Source of the DNA: Verrucomicrobiia bacterium
Lineage (GTDB): Bacteria > Verrucomicrobiota > Verrucomicrobiia > JABWAM01
Direction: 5' to 3'
Assembly: GCA_028687435.1 (NCBI GenBank)
Contig: JAQUAF010000029.1
Coordinates: 1-63,274 of the forward strand
DNA length: 63,274 nt
Shown piece by piece: positions 9,882-18,900 of this stretch (positions are counted from its first letter, which is position 1; the number at the start of each line of letters is the position of its first letter). The translations under genes and the position numbers were made by a program. The notes under the pieces are model-generated. The model ran no database searches and had not been told where the DNA came from. It saw nothing but the letters and a program-made list of their open reading frames with translations.

Positions 9882-11870
9882 ATGATTGAACTGACGCAAA
9901 TCAGCAAGACTTACCGGATGGGCAACATCCGGGTGCCGGCCTTGCGCGATGTTTCCCTGAAAATCGGGCAGGGCGAATTCATCATCATCAGGGGCGCGTC
10001 CGGTTCCGGCAAATCCACCCTGCTCCATGTGCTGGGGCTTTTGGATAAGACCGACACGGGGACATTTCATTTCATGGGGAGGGACGTCAATCGTCTTGAC
10101 GATTGTGAATTGGCGTTGCTGCGGTCCGAAACGGTGGGATTTGTTTTTCAGCAGTTTCATTTGCTTCCCCGGATGTCAGCCATTGACAATGTGGCGCTGC
10201 CGTTGGTGTACCGGCGGCGCGCCGACCGTGTGGCCGATCCGCGGCAGCTCCTGGAACAGATGGGATTGGGGCGGCGTCTGAATCACCGGCCCAACGAGTT
10301 ATCCGGCGGACAGCAGCAAAGGGTGGCCATTGCCAGGGCGCTGGTCAACCGTCCCTCCATTCTGATGGCGGATGAGCCGACTGGCAACCTTGATTCCGCA
10401 AGCGGACGGGAGATCCTGACTTTTTTTCAAAAACTGAACGCCGAAGGGATTACTGTTGTCGTCGTTTCGCATGAAGCGGACATTGAGCAATATGCCCGGC
10501 GGGTCATTCACATTCAGGACGGTTACATCCGGTCCGATGAGATGCGCGCCACGATGGTGGCGGCGGGCGGGATTGCCTGGGATTCCGGTCTGAAGCTTTC
10601 CAGGGCGGATGATTTGAACGTCTTGGGCTCCAGGCGCCAGCCTCCCGGGCGGGCGGAAAAATTTCTCAAGCATTTGAGCCAGGCGGGACGCTCGTTGTCG
10701 GGCAACAAGATGCGGACCGGGCTTTCGGCCCTGGGAATTGTGATTGGCGTGGCGGCTGTGATGGTGATGCTGGCGCTTGGCGCCAGCGCCCGCTCATCGG
10801 TGACACGCCAGTTTTCGGCGCTGGGGTCGAATCGGCTGGTGGTGCGTCCGGATGCGCAAAATATTGGAGGGGTTCGCCAGCAGATGGGGGCTGTGAGCCG
10901 TCTGACCATGAAACAGGTGGAACAAATCCGGGAAAGGGTTTTGCAGGCAAAGGTGGTTGTGCCGGAGGTGAGAGGCAGGGGGCAGATTGTGTGGGGAAGC
11001 GGCAATGCAAACACCGAGGTGGTGGGGACGACTCCCGGATATATCGACATTTACGCCGCGCAACCGGCCCATGGCCGTTTTTTTACCGAGGAAGAGAATC
11101 GCAGCCGCGCACGGGTGGCATTGTTGGGGTTGACCGTGGCCAGGAGTCTGTTTGGAAAACAGAATCCGGTGGGGGAAATGGTGAAAATCAACCGGGTGAT
11201 GTTCCAGGTGATCGGGATTTTGCCGGCAAAAGGGGCGACGGGGCCAAGGGATGAGGATGATCTGGTGGTCATTCCCATCCAAACCGCGATGCGGCGATTG
11301 ATGGGCAGGGAATACTTTGACTGTATCAGTGTTTCCGCATCGGACAGCGAATCGGTCGGCCAGGTTCAGGAATCGATTTTGAAGCTGACGCGCGGGTGGC
11401 CCAGGCTGCCTGGCGCGACCGGGGCGGGTTACCGGATTGACAATCTGGCTTCCATCCAGGCGGCATTCAGCGCGGTTGCGCGGACGCTGGCCTTGTTGCT
11501 GGCGTCGGTGGCCACGATTTCCCTGGTGGTGGGCGGCATCGGCATCATGAACATCATGCTGGTGTCCGTGGCCGAACGAACGGGTGAAATCGGATTGCGC
11601 AAGGCCATTGGGGCGACGCATGCGGATATCATGGCGCAATTCCTCATTGAGTCGGCGGTTCTGTGCATGGCAGGCGGGGTATTCGGCATTCTTTTGGGCG
11701 CGGGGGCCACTCTGGTCCTGTCGCATCTGGCCGGATGGAAACTGGGAATCTCGATATGGTCGATTCTGCTCGGTTGTGGTTCGTCCGCCGTGATTGGAAT
11801 TTGTTTTGGCCTCTGGCCGGCCCGCCAGGCCGCCCGGTTGAATCCCATCGATGCCTTGCGTCACGAATAA
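9882..11870 (+). CDS. macB: MacB-like ABC exporter, ATPase fused to permease
   Basis: A 662-residue protein. The ATPase domain has Walker A GASGSGKST (38-46), Q-loop FVFQQFH, signature LSGGQQQR (140-147), Walker B ILMADEPTGNLD (160-171) and H-loop VVVSHE. After a linker comes a MacB/FtsX-type permease: first transmembrane helix (TGLSALGIVIGVAAVMVMLALG), a large periplasmic core, and three more helices near the C-terminus (LLLASVATISLVVGGIGIMN and onward). With the TolC and MacA-like proteins it forms a mechanotransmission exporter for peptides, antibiotics or lipids; the substrate is unknown. No Shine-Dalgarno is visible, because the upstream bases belong to a dispersed repeat. Confidence 0.93.
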   Translation: MIELTQISKTYRMGNIRVPALRDVSLKIGQGEFIIIRGASGSGKSTLLHVLGLLDKTDTGTFHFMGRDVNRLDDCELALLRSETVGFVFQQFHLLPRMSAIDNVALPLVYRRRADRVADPRQLLEQMGLGRRLNHRPNELSGGQQQRVAIARALVNRPSILMADEPTGNLDSASGREILTFFQKLNAEGITVVVVSHEADIEQYARRVIHIQDGYIRSDEMRATMVAAGGIAWDSGLKLSRADDLNVLGSRRQPPGRAEKFLKHLSQAGRSLSGNKMRTGLSALGIVIGVAAVMVMLALGASARSSVTRQFSALGSNRLVVRPDAQNIGGVRQQMGAVSRLTMKQVEQIRERVLQAKVVVPEVRGRGQIVWGSGNANTEVVGTTPGYIDIYAAQPAHGRFFTEEENRSRARVALLGLTVARSLFGKQNPVGEMVKINRVMFQVIGILPAKGATGPRDEDDLVVIPIQTAMRRLMGREYFDCISVSASDSESVGQVQESILKLTRGWPRLPGATGAGYRIDNLASIQAAFSAVARTLALLLASVATISLVVGGIGIMNIMLVSVAERTGEIGLRKAIGATHADIMAQFLIESAVLCMAGGVFGILLGAGATLVLSHLAGWKLGISIWSILLGCGSSAVIGICFGLWPARQAARLNPIDALRHE

Positions 11871-12076
11871 CGGACATTTGCAGAATGGCCGCAAAAAGGC
11901 TCAAGAGGCACAAATGGGGGATGAATGGAGCGGCAGGTGAAATTCACATCGATGGACATGATGGCCGGGATGAATGGCGAGCCAGACCTGCGGAGTTTGA
12001 CCATCCCATTGATCGATGTTCAATATTTGCCGTTTTTGAGCCGTGCATTATGCGTTTGTCCGCCGCAGCCCGGCGA

Positions 12077-12742
12077 TTACAAAGCTGTTCTGCGGGCTGT
12101 GGCGGAGTAATTTCTGATGCATTGGAGGAGTTTGTTCACTGTCACGGCATGCTTGAGCGTCCAAGGAACAAGATTTTGTTCGATCACATCGGAAAGGGGG
12201 AGCCCCTCCTTGACGCCGATTTTTTTTCGCGCCACGCTGGCGATGGCATGGACTTCGTCAATGCGGGTGTTCAACGACGCCTCGTTGATCCCGGGAACGG
12301 CCATTTTGCATTGAACCCGCAATGAGACGAGAGATTGCATGGGAATGAGCTGGGGAATGAATCCGATGACCGGCTCCATGGCCACAAGGAGGTTTTTCCA
12401 CGCGGTGATGGTTTCATGGATTGGTTCGATCAGGCAATCCACGGAAAAGTTTTGCATTTGGGCGATCAGGGAAACGGCGGTGTCGTATTGCTGCTGGAGC
12501 GCCGCTTCCGTCAAATAATGAATCAATCCTGGTTTGATGGAGGTTGTCTGGCAGGCGAGGGTTTCACATGCCGGCAGGGCGGCGCCCTGGGGTTTTTTAT
12601 CCAGATGGGCGGATAGGACGGCGCGCCCCGACGATTTAAGGAGGATCTTGCATGCGGCGCAAAAGGTCTGGAAGGAATTCCACTCGAAGGCGTCGGCCAG
12701 AATTTGGGGTTTTTGTTCAAGGGACAGCTCTGGATTTTTCAT
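12077..12742 (-). CDS. Hypothetical protein
   Basis: About 221 residues from the ATG at 12742 (MKNPELSLEQK); a frame open to 12787 would add 15 residues. I do not recognise it. It has no signal peptide or membrane helix. The central part is mostly helical with repeated Cys residues (FCAACKILLKSS and ACETLACQTTS). The last 100 residues look like one helical domain (TITAWKNLLVAMEPVIGFIPQLIP and onward). It is transcribed away from flgD and shares the AT-rich intergenic region with it. A flagellar link is only positional. Confidence 0.5.
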   Translation of the reverse strand: MKNPELSLEQKPQILADAFEWNSFQTFCAACKILLKSSGRAVLSAHLDKKPQGAALPACETLACQTTSIKPGLIHYLTEAALQQQYDTAVSLIAQMQNFSVDCLIEPIHETITAWKNLLVAMEPVIGFIPQLIPMQSLVSLRVQCKMAVPGINEASLNTRIDEVHAIASVARKKIGVKEGLPLSDVIEQNLVPWTLKHAVTVNKLLQCIRNYSATARRTAL

Positions 12743-12787
12743 GATATTGGCTGGGTTCGGTTTTTTGACGCATTTGGCGGCGATCAT

Positions 12788-13333
12788 GCCGGCGCATAAC
12801 TAATATCGGCATCGATAATTGGAATGGATACATTATTCGTCACGGCCTGTCTGCATTTCATCACCAAATTGGCGTGATTAATCCCAAGCGGGAAAATTTC
12901 CGGGTCGTTTATTCCTGGATTTATCGGAAAATTTTCATGCCATGTCGCAAATTATCAAAATTATATGTGTAAAACCGTTGAAATAACGGGGATGAGTTAT
13001 TGAAATTCAGTGATGAATTGATGGTGAAGCGGGATGAAAGTTTGTTTTTTGGATTTTAAGATATTATTTTTATTGAAAATCATGAGTTGGATATAAGTCG
13101 TTTGAAAAAACATTGAAGACAGCCTTTGAAAATCCGCAGGAAAATTGATGTCAGGGATGAATATTTAAAAAGTTGTGATGAAGCCAAAGCAAGTCGTGAT
13201 GAAACGGATGATAACTCGAAAAGTCTCCGCCGATTGAAGTAGGGCGAACAGAAAAACACATCCGGACGCGGATTTCCGCCGATTTCAAATGCGGAAAATG
13301 GAGAGAAGATAAACAAGACAAAAAGGAAGACTT
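12788..13333. other. AT-rich intergenic region upstream of flgD
   Basis: About 545 bp, clearly more AT-rich than the flanking genes, with several GATGAA repeats. It must hold the promoter of flagellar module 1. I found no convincing sigma-28 or sigma-54 site and no gene. The ribosome site AAGGAAG lies just before flgD. Confidence 0.5.
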
Positions 13334-13747
13334 ATGAGTTCTATATCAAGCGTTTCATCGCTTACAACGGGAATCACCTCCACTGACACGGCCTCCACCA
13401 GCCAGAGCCTGAGCCAGAGCGATTTTCTCGAGCTTTTGATGACCCAGCTGACCAATCAAAACCCCCTGGATACCGCCGACACCGGCGCCATGCTTCAAAA
13501 TATGTGCAATCTGAGCAATCTGCAGGCCACCAATCAGATTTTGACCAACAGCCAGGTCACGCTCGGCCAGTCATTGCTGGGCAAAACGGTCAGCGTCACG
13601 GACAGCGACGGCAACCTGGTGTCCGGTGTGGTGGAGGAGGTGACGGTGCAGAGCGACACCCCCTATATCGTGATCGATGGAACAGCGTATGACTTGTCGT
13701 CGCTGAATTCGGTGATTTCCTCCGCCGCAACGACAACCACGGAATGA
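13334..13747 (+). CDS. flgD: Flagellar hook-capping protein FlgD, short form
   Basis: A 137-residue scaffold needed for hook assembly. The conserved FlgD N-terminal segment is clear: SQSDFLELLMTQLTNQNPLDTADTGAMLQNM, then LSNLQATNQIL. A small beta-rich tail follows (GKTVSVTDSDGNLVSGVVEEV). The usual C-terminal FlgD-Ig and Tudor-like domains are mostly missing, so this is a minimal version. It is first in the module and is followed by flgE after 30 bp. Confidence 0.9.
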   Translation: MSSISSVSSLTTGITSTDTASTSQSLSQSDFLELLMTQLTNQNPLDTADTGAMLQNMCNLSNLQATNQILTNSQVTLGQSLLGKTVSVTDSDGNLVSGVVEEVTVQSDTPYIVIDGTAYDLSSLNSVISSAATTTTE

Positions 13748-13777
13748 CCAAAATCCGCTTAAAGAGAAAGAAATCAT

Positions 13778-14923
13778 ATGCCCAGAAGCCTTTTTACCGC
13801 AGTTGCCGGACTCCAGACGCATCAACAACGCATGGATGTCCTTTCGGATAATATCTCCAACGCCAACACGATTGGATTCAAAGCCTCGCGAATGACATTT
13901 ATCGAGTCGTTCAACCAGAGTTTGCGCCAACCGTCGGATAATCAACCCGTGGGCATTACCATTGGATTGGGCAATCAGATCAGTTGCGTGGCCCAGCAAT
14001 TTACACAAGGATCTTTTCAGAGAACCGGCGTTGACACGGATATTGCCCTTTCCGGCGACGGTTTCATGGTGGTCCAGGATACCAGCGGCGCCTATTATTT
14101 CACCCGTGACGGATCGTTTTCCATCAATGCGGACGGTTATCTGATCACCTCCCTTGGTTACAATGTAATGGGGGTGAGCGCCACATGGAACAATGGGGCG
14201 TCGGCGGACGTGGAAGCCGCGGATCCCGGGACTTCCGCTCCGGGCGCGGTTGGAAAATTGAGGATTTCCAACACCTTTTACGCCAATCCAACTTATAATA
14301 TATCGACCGGAACCTATGATTCGACGGGCAACACCGTCACCATCACCACAACCGCGTCGCACGGTTACGCCGTGGGTGATACCGTGGTCATCGCCGATTG
14401 TGCGCCCGCGGCGTACAACGGCACTTTCACCATTACAGCCGTCACGGACACGACGTTCACCTACACCCCCGCAAGCGCTCCCGCCACCAATATGACCACG
14501 GCCGGAACGGCGACAGACACCAGCATTATTAGAACCAACACCACAAGCAGTTACTCGATCGGCACGGACGGCAAGATCACGCTTTTCGGTTCCCAAGGCG
14601 ATTCCCTGGTGGCGGGTTACATGACCCTTGCGAATTTTGCAAATCCACAGGGGTTGGTGCGCGCGGGGAACAGTTTGTACAGCTTCAACTCGGCCGCCGG
14701 CTCCCAATCGGGCGGAACGGAATTTTCGCCGACCGACGACGTGCGCAAGGCGGGCACCAACGGTTATGGGACGACCCAGAGCGGCGCGTTGGAGTTGTCC
14801 ACCGTGGACCTGGCCGACCAGTTCACCGACATGATTGTGACCCAGCGCGGTTTTGACGCGTGCGCCAAGGTGATCACCACGGCGGACGAGATGTTGCAGA
14901 CCCTCAATGGGTTGAAACGTTAA
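13778..14923 (+). CDS. flgE: Flagellar hook protein FlgE
   Basis: A 381-residue hook subunit. The N-terminal flagellar rod/hook motif SDNISNANTIGFKASRMTFIESF, the FlgE/F/G-type core (LSGDGFMVVQDTSGAYYFTRDGSFSINADGYL) and the C-terminal domain (GALELSTVDLADQFTDMIVTQRGFDACAKVITTADEML) are all present. An extra beta-rich module of about 70 residues (178-250) is inserted in the outer region; it reads NTVTITTTASHGYAVGDTVVI and then YNGTFTITAVTDTTFTYT, like small beta domains in phage structural proteins. It follows flgD and precedes flgK. Confidence 0.93.
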   Translation: MPRSLFTAVAGLQTHQQRMDVLSDNISNANTIGFKASRMTFIESFNQSLRQPSDNQPVGITIGLGNQISCVAQQFTQGSFQRTGVDTDIALSGDGFMVVQDTSGAYYFTRDGSFSINADGYLITSLGYNVMGVSATWNNGASADVEAADPGTSAPGAVGKLRISNTFYANPTYNISTGTYDSTGNTVTITTTASHGYAVGDTVVIADCAPAAYNGTFTITAVTDTTFTYTPASAPATNMTTAGTATDTSIIRTNTTSSYSIGTDGKITLFGSQGDSLVAGYMTLANFANPQGLVRAGNSLYSFNSAAGSQSGGTEFSPTDDVRKAGTNGYGTTQSGALELSTVDLADQFTDMIVTQRGFDACAKVITTADEMLQTLNGLKR

Positions 14924-14983
14924 TGATGGCCTGGGTTGTTAGACTGAAGGCAGAAGGCTGAAGGTTATCAAGAAGATCAAATT

Positions 14984-16540
14984 ATGGGCGCCATTTCCAC
15001 ATTGGGACTCACGGGCGGACTTTCGATTGCGGCCCAGGGGTTGAGCGTCGCCCGGGCGGCGATCGAGGTGACCAGCAACAATGTCGCCAATGTCAACACG
15101 GCGAATTACGCCCGCCAGCGCGCGAACATCCAGACCGATGTAAGCGTCAACACAAGCATCGGCTCGCAGGGGCTGGGCGCCATCATCACGAACATCCAGT
15201 CGTTGCGGAGCTCGTTGCTGGACAACATGATTCCCGGCAACATCAGCAAGGAAAGCTATTTGTCGGAAAAATCCTCGCTTCTCAGCACGGTGACGACCTC
15301 TTTGGGACAGACAGTTGACAACATCGAATCCCTGGCTGGATCGAGCGACACGACCACCACGGACGGATTGCAGGAGGTTTTGGACGACTTTTTCAACGCT
15401 TGGGAAAGCTTGAGCGCCACTCCGTCATCCGCGATTTTGCGCCAGCAGGTGCAGGACGCCGCGGATGCGGTGGCGGACAAGTTGAATTCGATCGCGGACA
15501 ACCTGACCACCGCCCAAACGACCATTGTTTCCACAGCCCAGGAGAATACAACCGAGGTCAACACGGCCCTGGCCAACATTGCCTCCCTCAACGAACAGAT
15601 TTACAACACGGAGCAGGGGGGGACGGTAACGGCAAACGAATTGCGCGATACCCGGCAGCAGGCCCTTGAGGAGCTTTCCGAAAAGGCGGATATCTGGTAT
15701 CAGGAGCAGGAAAATGGAACGGTGCAGGTGCGTTTGGGGAGTTCGACGGGAACTTTGCTGGTGGATGGGTTTTATTCGGGAAACACCGCTTCCGCCGGAA
15801 CCTATAAATTATCGCTGGTGAACAATCCGACGGCGCCCGCCACGGTCAATTACGAATGGCAGGGGTGGACGGGGGGAGTTTCGGAAACGCCGGCCACCCT
15901 GGTGGCGATCGCAAACCAGCCGTCAACCGGCGAGATCGCCGCCGAGATCGAGGTGGTGAATAAATTCATCGGGGATGCGACCACGGGGCTGGTCAGCGAA
16001 TACAATAATATTGCGTCCAACCTTGCCAGCCTGGTCAACACCCAGCATGCGGCGGGTTACACCCTGGAGAATTCCCCGGATTACGACACTCCGGGCGCCA
16101 ATGATTTTTTTCAGAACAAGACCACGGGTTTGCCGGCCAACATCACGGCGGCCAATATCCGGCTCAGTCCGACCATTGCGGCCGACACAGATCTGATCGC
16201 GGCCTCCAGCGCCACCGGGCAGCCCACCGACGGGCAGAACGCGCTGGCCATTGCCAACATCAGCGATTCGACCGTGGCCGCGCTTGGCAACCAGACCATC
16301 GCCGAATATTACCGCACGTGTTTGAGCAGCCTGGGCAGCAGCCTGAAATCCAACGACAGCCAGTTGACCACCCAGACGCTGGTGGTCGAGCAGTTGCAGA
16401 GCCAGCGCGACTCGGTGATGGGGGTTTCCCTTGATGAGGAAACGACCAACCTGATCCGGTTTCAGCAAGCTTACGAGGCCAACGCAAAGATCATTTCCAC
16501 CATCGATGAAATGTTTGACACCCTGGTGGGCATGATCTAA
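14984..16540 (+). CDS. flgK: Flagellar hook-associated protein FlgK, copy 1
   Basis: A 518-residue hook-filament junction protein. The N-terminal motif EVTSNNVANVNTANYARQRANIQTD and the C-terminal motif TTNLIRFQQAYEANAKIISTIDEMFDTLVGMI are typical. Between them lies a helical region with GLQEVLDDFFNAWESLSATPSS and LRDTRQQALEELSEKADI. It is a paralogue of the 520-residue FlgK at 34.9-36.5 kb, with the same start pattern and nearly the same length. It forms a flgD-flgE-flgK-flgL run; no flgN chaperone is in this run. Confidence 0.93.
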   Translation: MGAISTLGLTGGLSIAAQGLSVARAAIEVTSNNVANVNTANYARQRANIQTDVSVNTSIGSQGLGAIITNIQSLRSSLLDNMIPGNISKESYLSEKSSLLSTVTTSLGQTVDNIESLAGSSDTTTTDGLQEVLDDFFNAWESLSATPSSAILRQQVQDAADAVADKLNSIADNLTTAQTTIVSTAQENTTEVNTALANIASLNEQIYNTEQGGTVTANELRDTRQQALEELSEKADIWYQEQENGTVQVRLGSSTGTLLVDGFYSGNTASAGTYKLSLVNNPTAPATVNYEWQGWTGGVSETPATLVAIANQPSTGEIAAEIEVVNKFIGDATTGLVSEYNNIASNLASLVNTQHAAGYTLENSPDYDTPGANDFFQNKTTGLPANITAANIRLSPTIAADTDLIAASSATGQPTDGQNALAIANISDSTVAALGNQTIAEYYRTCLSSLGSSLKSNDSQLTTQTLVVEQLQSQRDSVMGVSLDEETTNLIRFQQAYEANAKIISTIDEMFDTLVGMI

Positions 16541-16552
16541 CCGCCACTTCAT

Positions 16553-17524
16553 ATGTTTCGAACCACCAGCAACACTTATATTTCCGGTTTCAACAACCAG
16601 CTGCAGGTTTTGCAATCGCGCATCAGCAAATATCAGAACGATATTTCCACGGGAAAGAAGATTCACAATGCGTCGGATGATCCATCGGGTTATTCCCAGG
16701 TCCTCGGATTGCAATCGGATCAGCGGGCAGTCCAGCAATTGCGCAGGAACGCCAATGCGGCCGAGACCCGCATTAATTCCACTTATTCGGCGGCGGCGGA
16801 TCTCCAGACGGTTGTCAGCCGGGCTTCGGAACTGGCGATCCAGGCCAACGGCACGCTTTCGGACAGCGACCGGGAGGTGATTGCGACCGAGATTGACAAT
16901 CTGCTGGAGCAGGCGTTGACGATTGGCAACCGCCGGGAGGATTCGACGTTTTTGTTTGGCGGAACCTCCCTTCTGTCCAGCGACACCGATCCGGTCACCG
17001 GCTCGGCCTATGTTCCCTTTTCCGCCACCCGCGACGCGACAACCGGGGAAATCACGGCGGTGGCTTACCGGGGCAATTACACCACCCAAAAGATCGAGGT
17101 TTCGACAAGCACGGTGATGGACGCCAGCGTCCTAGGCGCCCGCAACGCGGCCGGGCAGGGGAGGGCGCTTTTTGTGGACAACCAGTTATCCACGCCGGTG
17201 GATGTTTTTCAAACCCTCATCGATATGAGGGACAATTTGCGCAATAATACGTACGATTCCACAACGACAGTCGCGGAGTTGAACAATGTCGAGGACAATG
17301 TGGCTGTGGTCATCGGAATGACATCGGCCAATTTGAGCCGCCTGGAGACGGTGACAACGGCGCATACCCGGAAATTGACATCCGACGAGACAACCCTTTC
17401 CCAGATTGCCGATTCGGATCTGGCCAGCGCGGCCCTTTCCCTGACCCAGGCGCAGACGACCTACGAGGCTGCGCTGTCGGTTGGAGGACAGATCCTGAAT
17501 GTTTCCCTCCTGAATTATTTGTAG
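16553..17524 (+). CDS. flgL: Flagellar hook-associated protein FlgL, copy 1
   Basis: A 323-residue flagellin-like junction protein. The N-terminal helix SRISKYQNDISTGKKIHNASDDPSGYSQVL, then DLQTVVSRASELAIQANGT and the C-terminal TSANLSRLETVTTAHTRKLTSDETTLSQIADSDLASAAL are family hallmarks. It shares the ending LNVSLLNYL with copy 2 (LNLSLLNYL at 33.9 kb). The gene lies 12 bp after flgK copy 1 and ends the module; a repeat-rich gap follows. Confidence 0.92.
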   Translation: MFRTTSNTYISGFNNQLQVLQSRISKYQNDISTGKKIHNASDDPSGYSQVLGLQSDQRAVQQLRRNANAAETRINSTYSAAADLQTVVSRASELAIQANGTLSDSDREVIATEIDNLLEQALTIGNRREDSTFLFGGTSLLSSDTDPVTGSAYVPFSATRDATTGEITAVAYRGNYTTQKIEVSTSTVMDASVLGARNAAGQGRALFVDNQLSTPVDVFQTLIDMRDNLRNNTYDSTTTVAELNNVEDNVAVVIGMTSANLSRLETVTTAHTRKLTSDETTLSQIADSDLASAALSLTQAQTTYEAALSVGGQILNVSLLNYL

Positions 17525-17598
17525 CGATCCAGGGCTTGCCGAGGGGTTCGCCGCTTGCGCCTTGCCAAAAGGGTATAGCTCTCCCAGCAAAATGTGAA

Positions 17599-17890
17599 TT
17601 TAATGTTAAGGAAATTCAAAGTTTTCGGATGGAAACGAGATTTCGACCGTCTCTGGATTCCCGCACCGCCTCCATCAGAACGAAATGGTCCCAGATTTGG
17701 CAAATGTTAGCGATGTTGGGCAGGACGCCCTCGTTCCCAGGAAAGGATCTCAATTAGGTTGACGCGAATGCGCAAAAGCGGGAATCCAGTCGGATTTGCG
17801 TCGAGCACTTGTCTCGCCGAAGTACCGCAACAAGCGAGACGAAGGCGGATCGAGCATCAAGCGTCAAACTGCCGTGTCCGGCGGGTTTTT
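17599..17890. repeat. Degraded dispersed repeat cluster downstream of flgL copy 1
   Basis: Within the ~600-bp gap from 17525 to 18124, the 26 bp at 17599-17624 are identical to 59988-60013. A half copy CTGGATTCCCGC is at 17653. A CCCGCACCGCCTCCATCAG block at 17660-17698 recurs near 56279. A degenerate GCAAAAGCGGGAATCCAG lies at 17773-17789, and the CTTGTCTCGCCGAAG segment seen before macB follows near 17809. I see no gene in the gap. Confidence 0.7.
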
Positions 17891-18124
17891 TTGGGTGATT
17901 GGCGGTCGTTTTTTGAGTTTTTGTCTTGAAAAGGCAAAAGTTCATCCCAAAGCGCTGGTGCGGCTTGAAAAACGGGATATGCTGATTGTGCGTTAGTTCG
18001 GTTTTATGAAAAATTTTCAAGAATATGGGTGTTTTTGGATAAGGCCGGCAGTCCTGCAGGGGATGGTGTTCCTCTGTTTGCCATCCGAGCAGAGGAGAAT
18101 AACGTAAAAAGTCAGGAGTCAGCC

Positions 18125-18643
18125 ATGAAAGAAAAACTCATTGCAGCAATGGCCGCCGTGGCGATTTTTTTGGGAGGAGTGGTTACGGGGGTTTGGACGC
18201 AGAGAACCGGGCATATGCCTCCTCCTCCGCCCTCTGGTTTTGGGGAAATGAGAGGGTTCTCTTTGTTCGGACATGGGATGGATCGAATGCCGTGTGGCGG
18301 GGAGCGCGAACGCCATCATGGGCCGGAAATGGGCATGGGGATGGAGAGGCGGATGTCTGACATGGAACATGGAAAAGGTCCTGAACTGCGCCCGGAAATG
18401 GCGGCGGTTGGGGAAAAGGTGAAAACGCTGAGGGAAAACAACAGAAAGAAGGTTGAGGCGGTTTTGAAGGATGACCAGAAGAAAAAAATGACAGAAATGG
18501 TGTCACCCCGTCCCGGCGGTTGCACCGGCGAACCCAGCCGGGGAGAGAAGGGCCGCACAAGGGGATTCCTGCGGCGGGAGGGGAAGATCGTTTTGCACAG
18601 CATGGTCCGGAACGTCATCCCATGCCTCCTCCTCCATCCATGA
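18125..18643 (+). pseudogene. Met/His-rich Spy-like periplasmic protein, probable frameshift
   Basis: From the ATG at 18125 the product has a signal anchor (LIAAMAAVAIFLGGVVTGVW), a Met/His/Pro-rich section (FGHGMDRM, HHGPEMGMGMERRM) and a helix with KVEAVLKDDQKKKMTEM, resembling periplasmic metal-sensing or chaperone proteins of the Spy/CpxP/ZraP kind. After residue ~125 the reading frame turns into an atypical Arg-rich tail. The frame two bases along continues the expected composition (FAQHGPERHPMPPPPSMMSGGHG). A frameshift near 18490-18530, possibly at the seven-A run, is likely. It is joined directly to the duplicated yajD fragment. Confidence 0.55.
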
Positions 18644-18658
18644 TGTCCGGAGGGCATG

Positions 18659-18805
18659 GCTTGGGGATTATTACACCGGTCCGCTTCCCGAAGACGGGAA
18701 ACCCCCTCCCCTGGCTTCCAATCCTTTTGAGGGGTTGGAGAATTTGTTGAAGCCCAAAGACGGCAAGACAGGGACGTGAAATCAACTGCTGCTGGAACTC
18801 AGGCT
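18659..18805. pseudogene. Duplicated yajD 3' end plus fliD 3' end
   Basis: This segment matches 5028-5177 with only scattered substitutions and one missing CTG triplet. On the plus strand it encodes the last 40 codons of YajD, reading LGDYYTGPLPEDGKPPPLAS and ending KTGT plus stop, with no frameshift. On the minus strand it carries the last few codons of FliD (SLSSSSS plus stop). Neither gene has its 5' part here, so both are inert fragments. Confidence 0.85.
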
Positions 18806-18831
18806 AAACAAAACGGCCAATTATTTTATTG

Positions 18832-18874
18832 ACATAATTATTGAAAAAATAGGCTTGATTTTTGAGAATTATGT
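18832..18874. promoter_or_regulatory. Candidate operator: inverted repeat ACATAATT/AATTATGT
   Basis: A perfect 8-bp inverted repeat with half-sites at 18832-18839 and 18867-18874 overlaps the predicted -35 region of the GntR-family gene. Position and symmetry suit autoregulation. This is inference only. Confidence 0.4.
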
Positions 18875-18890
18875 AATATTGTATTAAAAT
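18862..18890 (+). promoter_or_regulatory. Predicted sigma-70 promoter of the GntR-family gene
   Basis: TTGAGA (18862-18867), 17-bp spacer, TAAAAT (18885-18890); each box differs from consensus at one base. The start codon at 18901 is only 10 bp beyond the -10 box and no ribosome site is visible, so the mRNA may be leaderless. Confidence 0.55.
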
Positions 18891-18900
18891 ATAAAACATA

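Noticed and set aside
13334..17524. A flagellin gene in flagellar module 1
   Set aside because: The flagellin-like protein at the end has FlgL features and length, and no second candidate exists.
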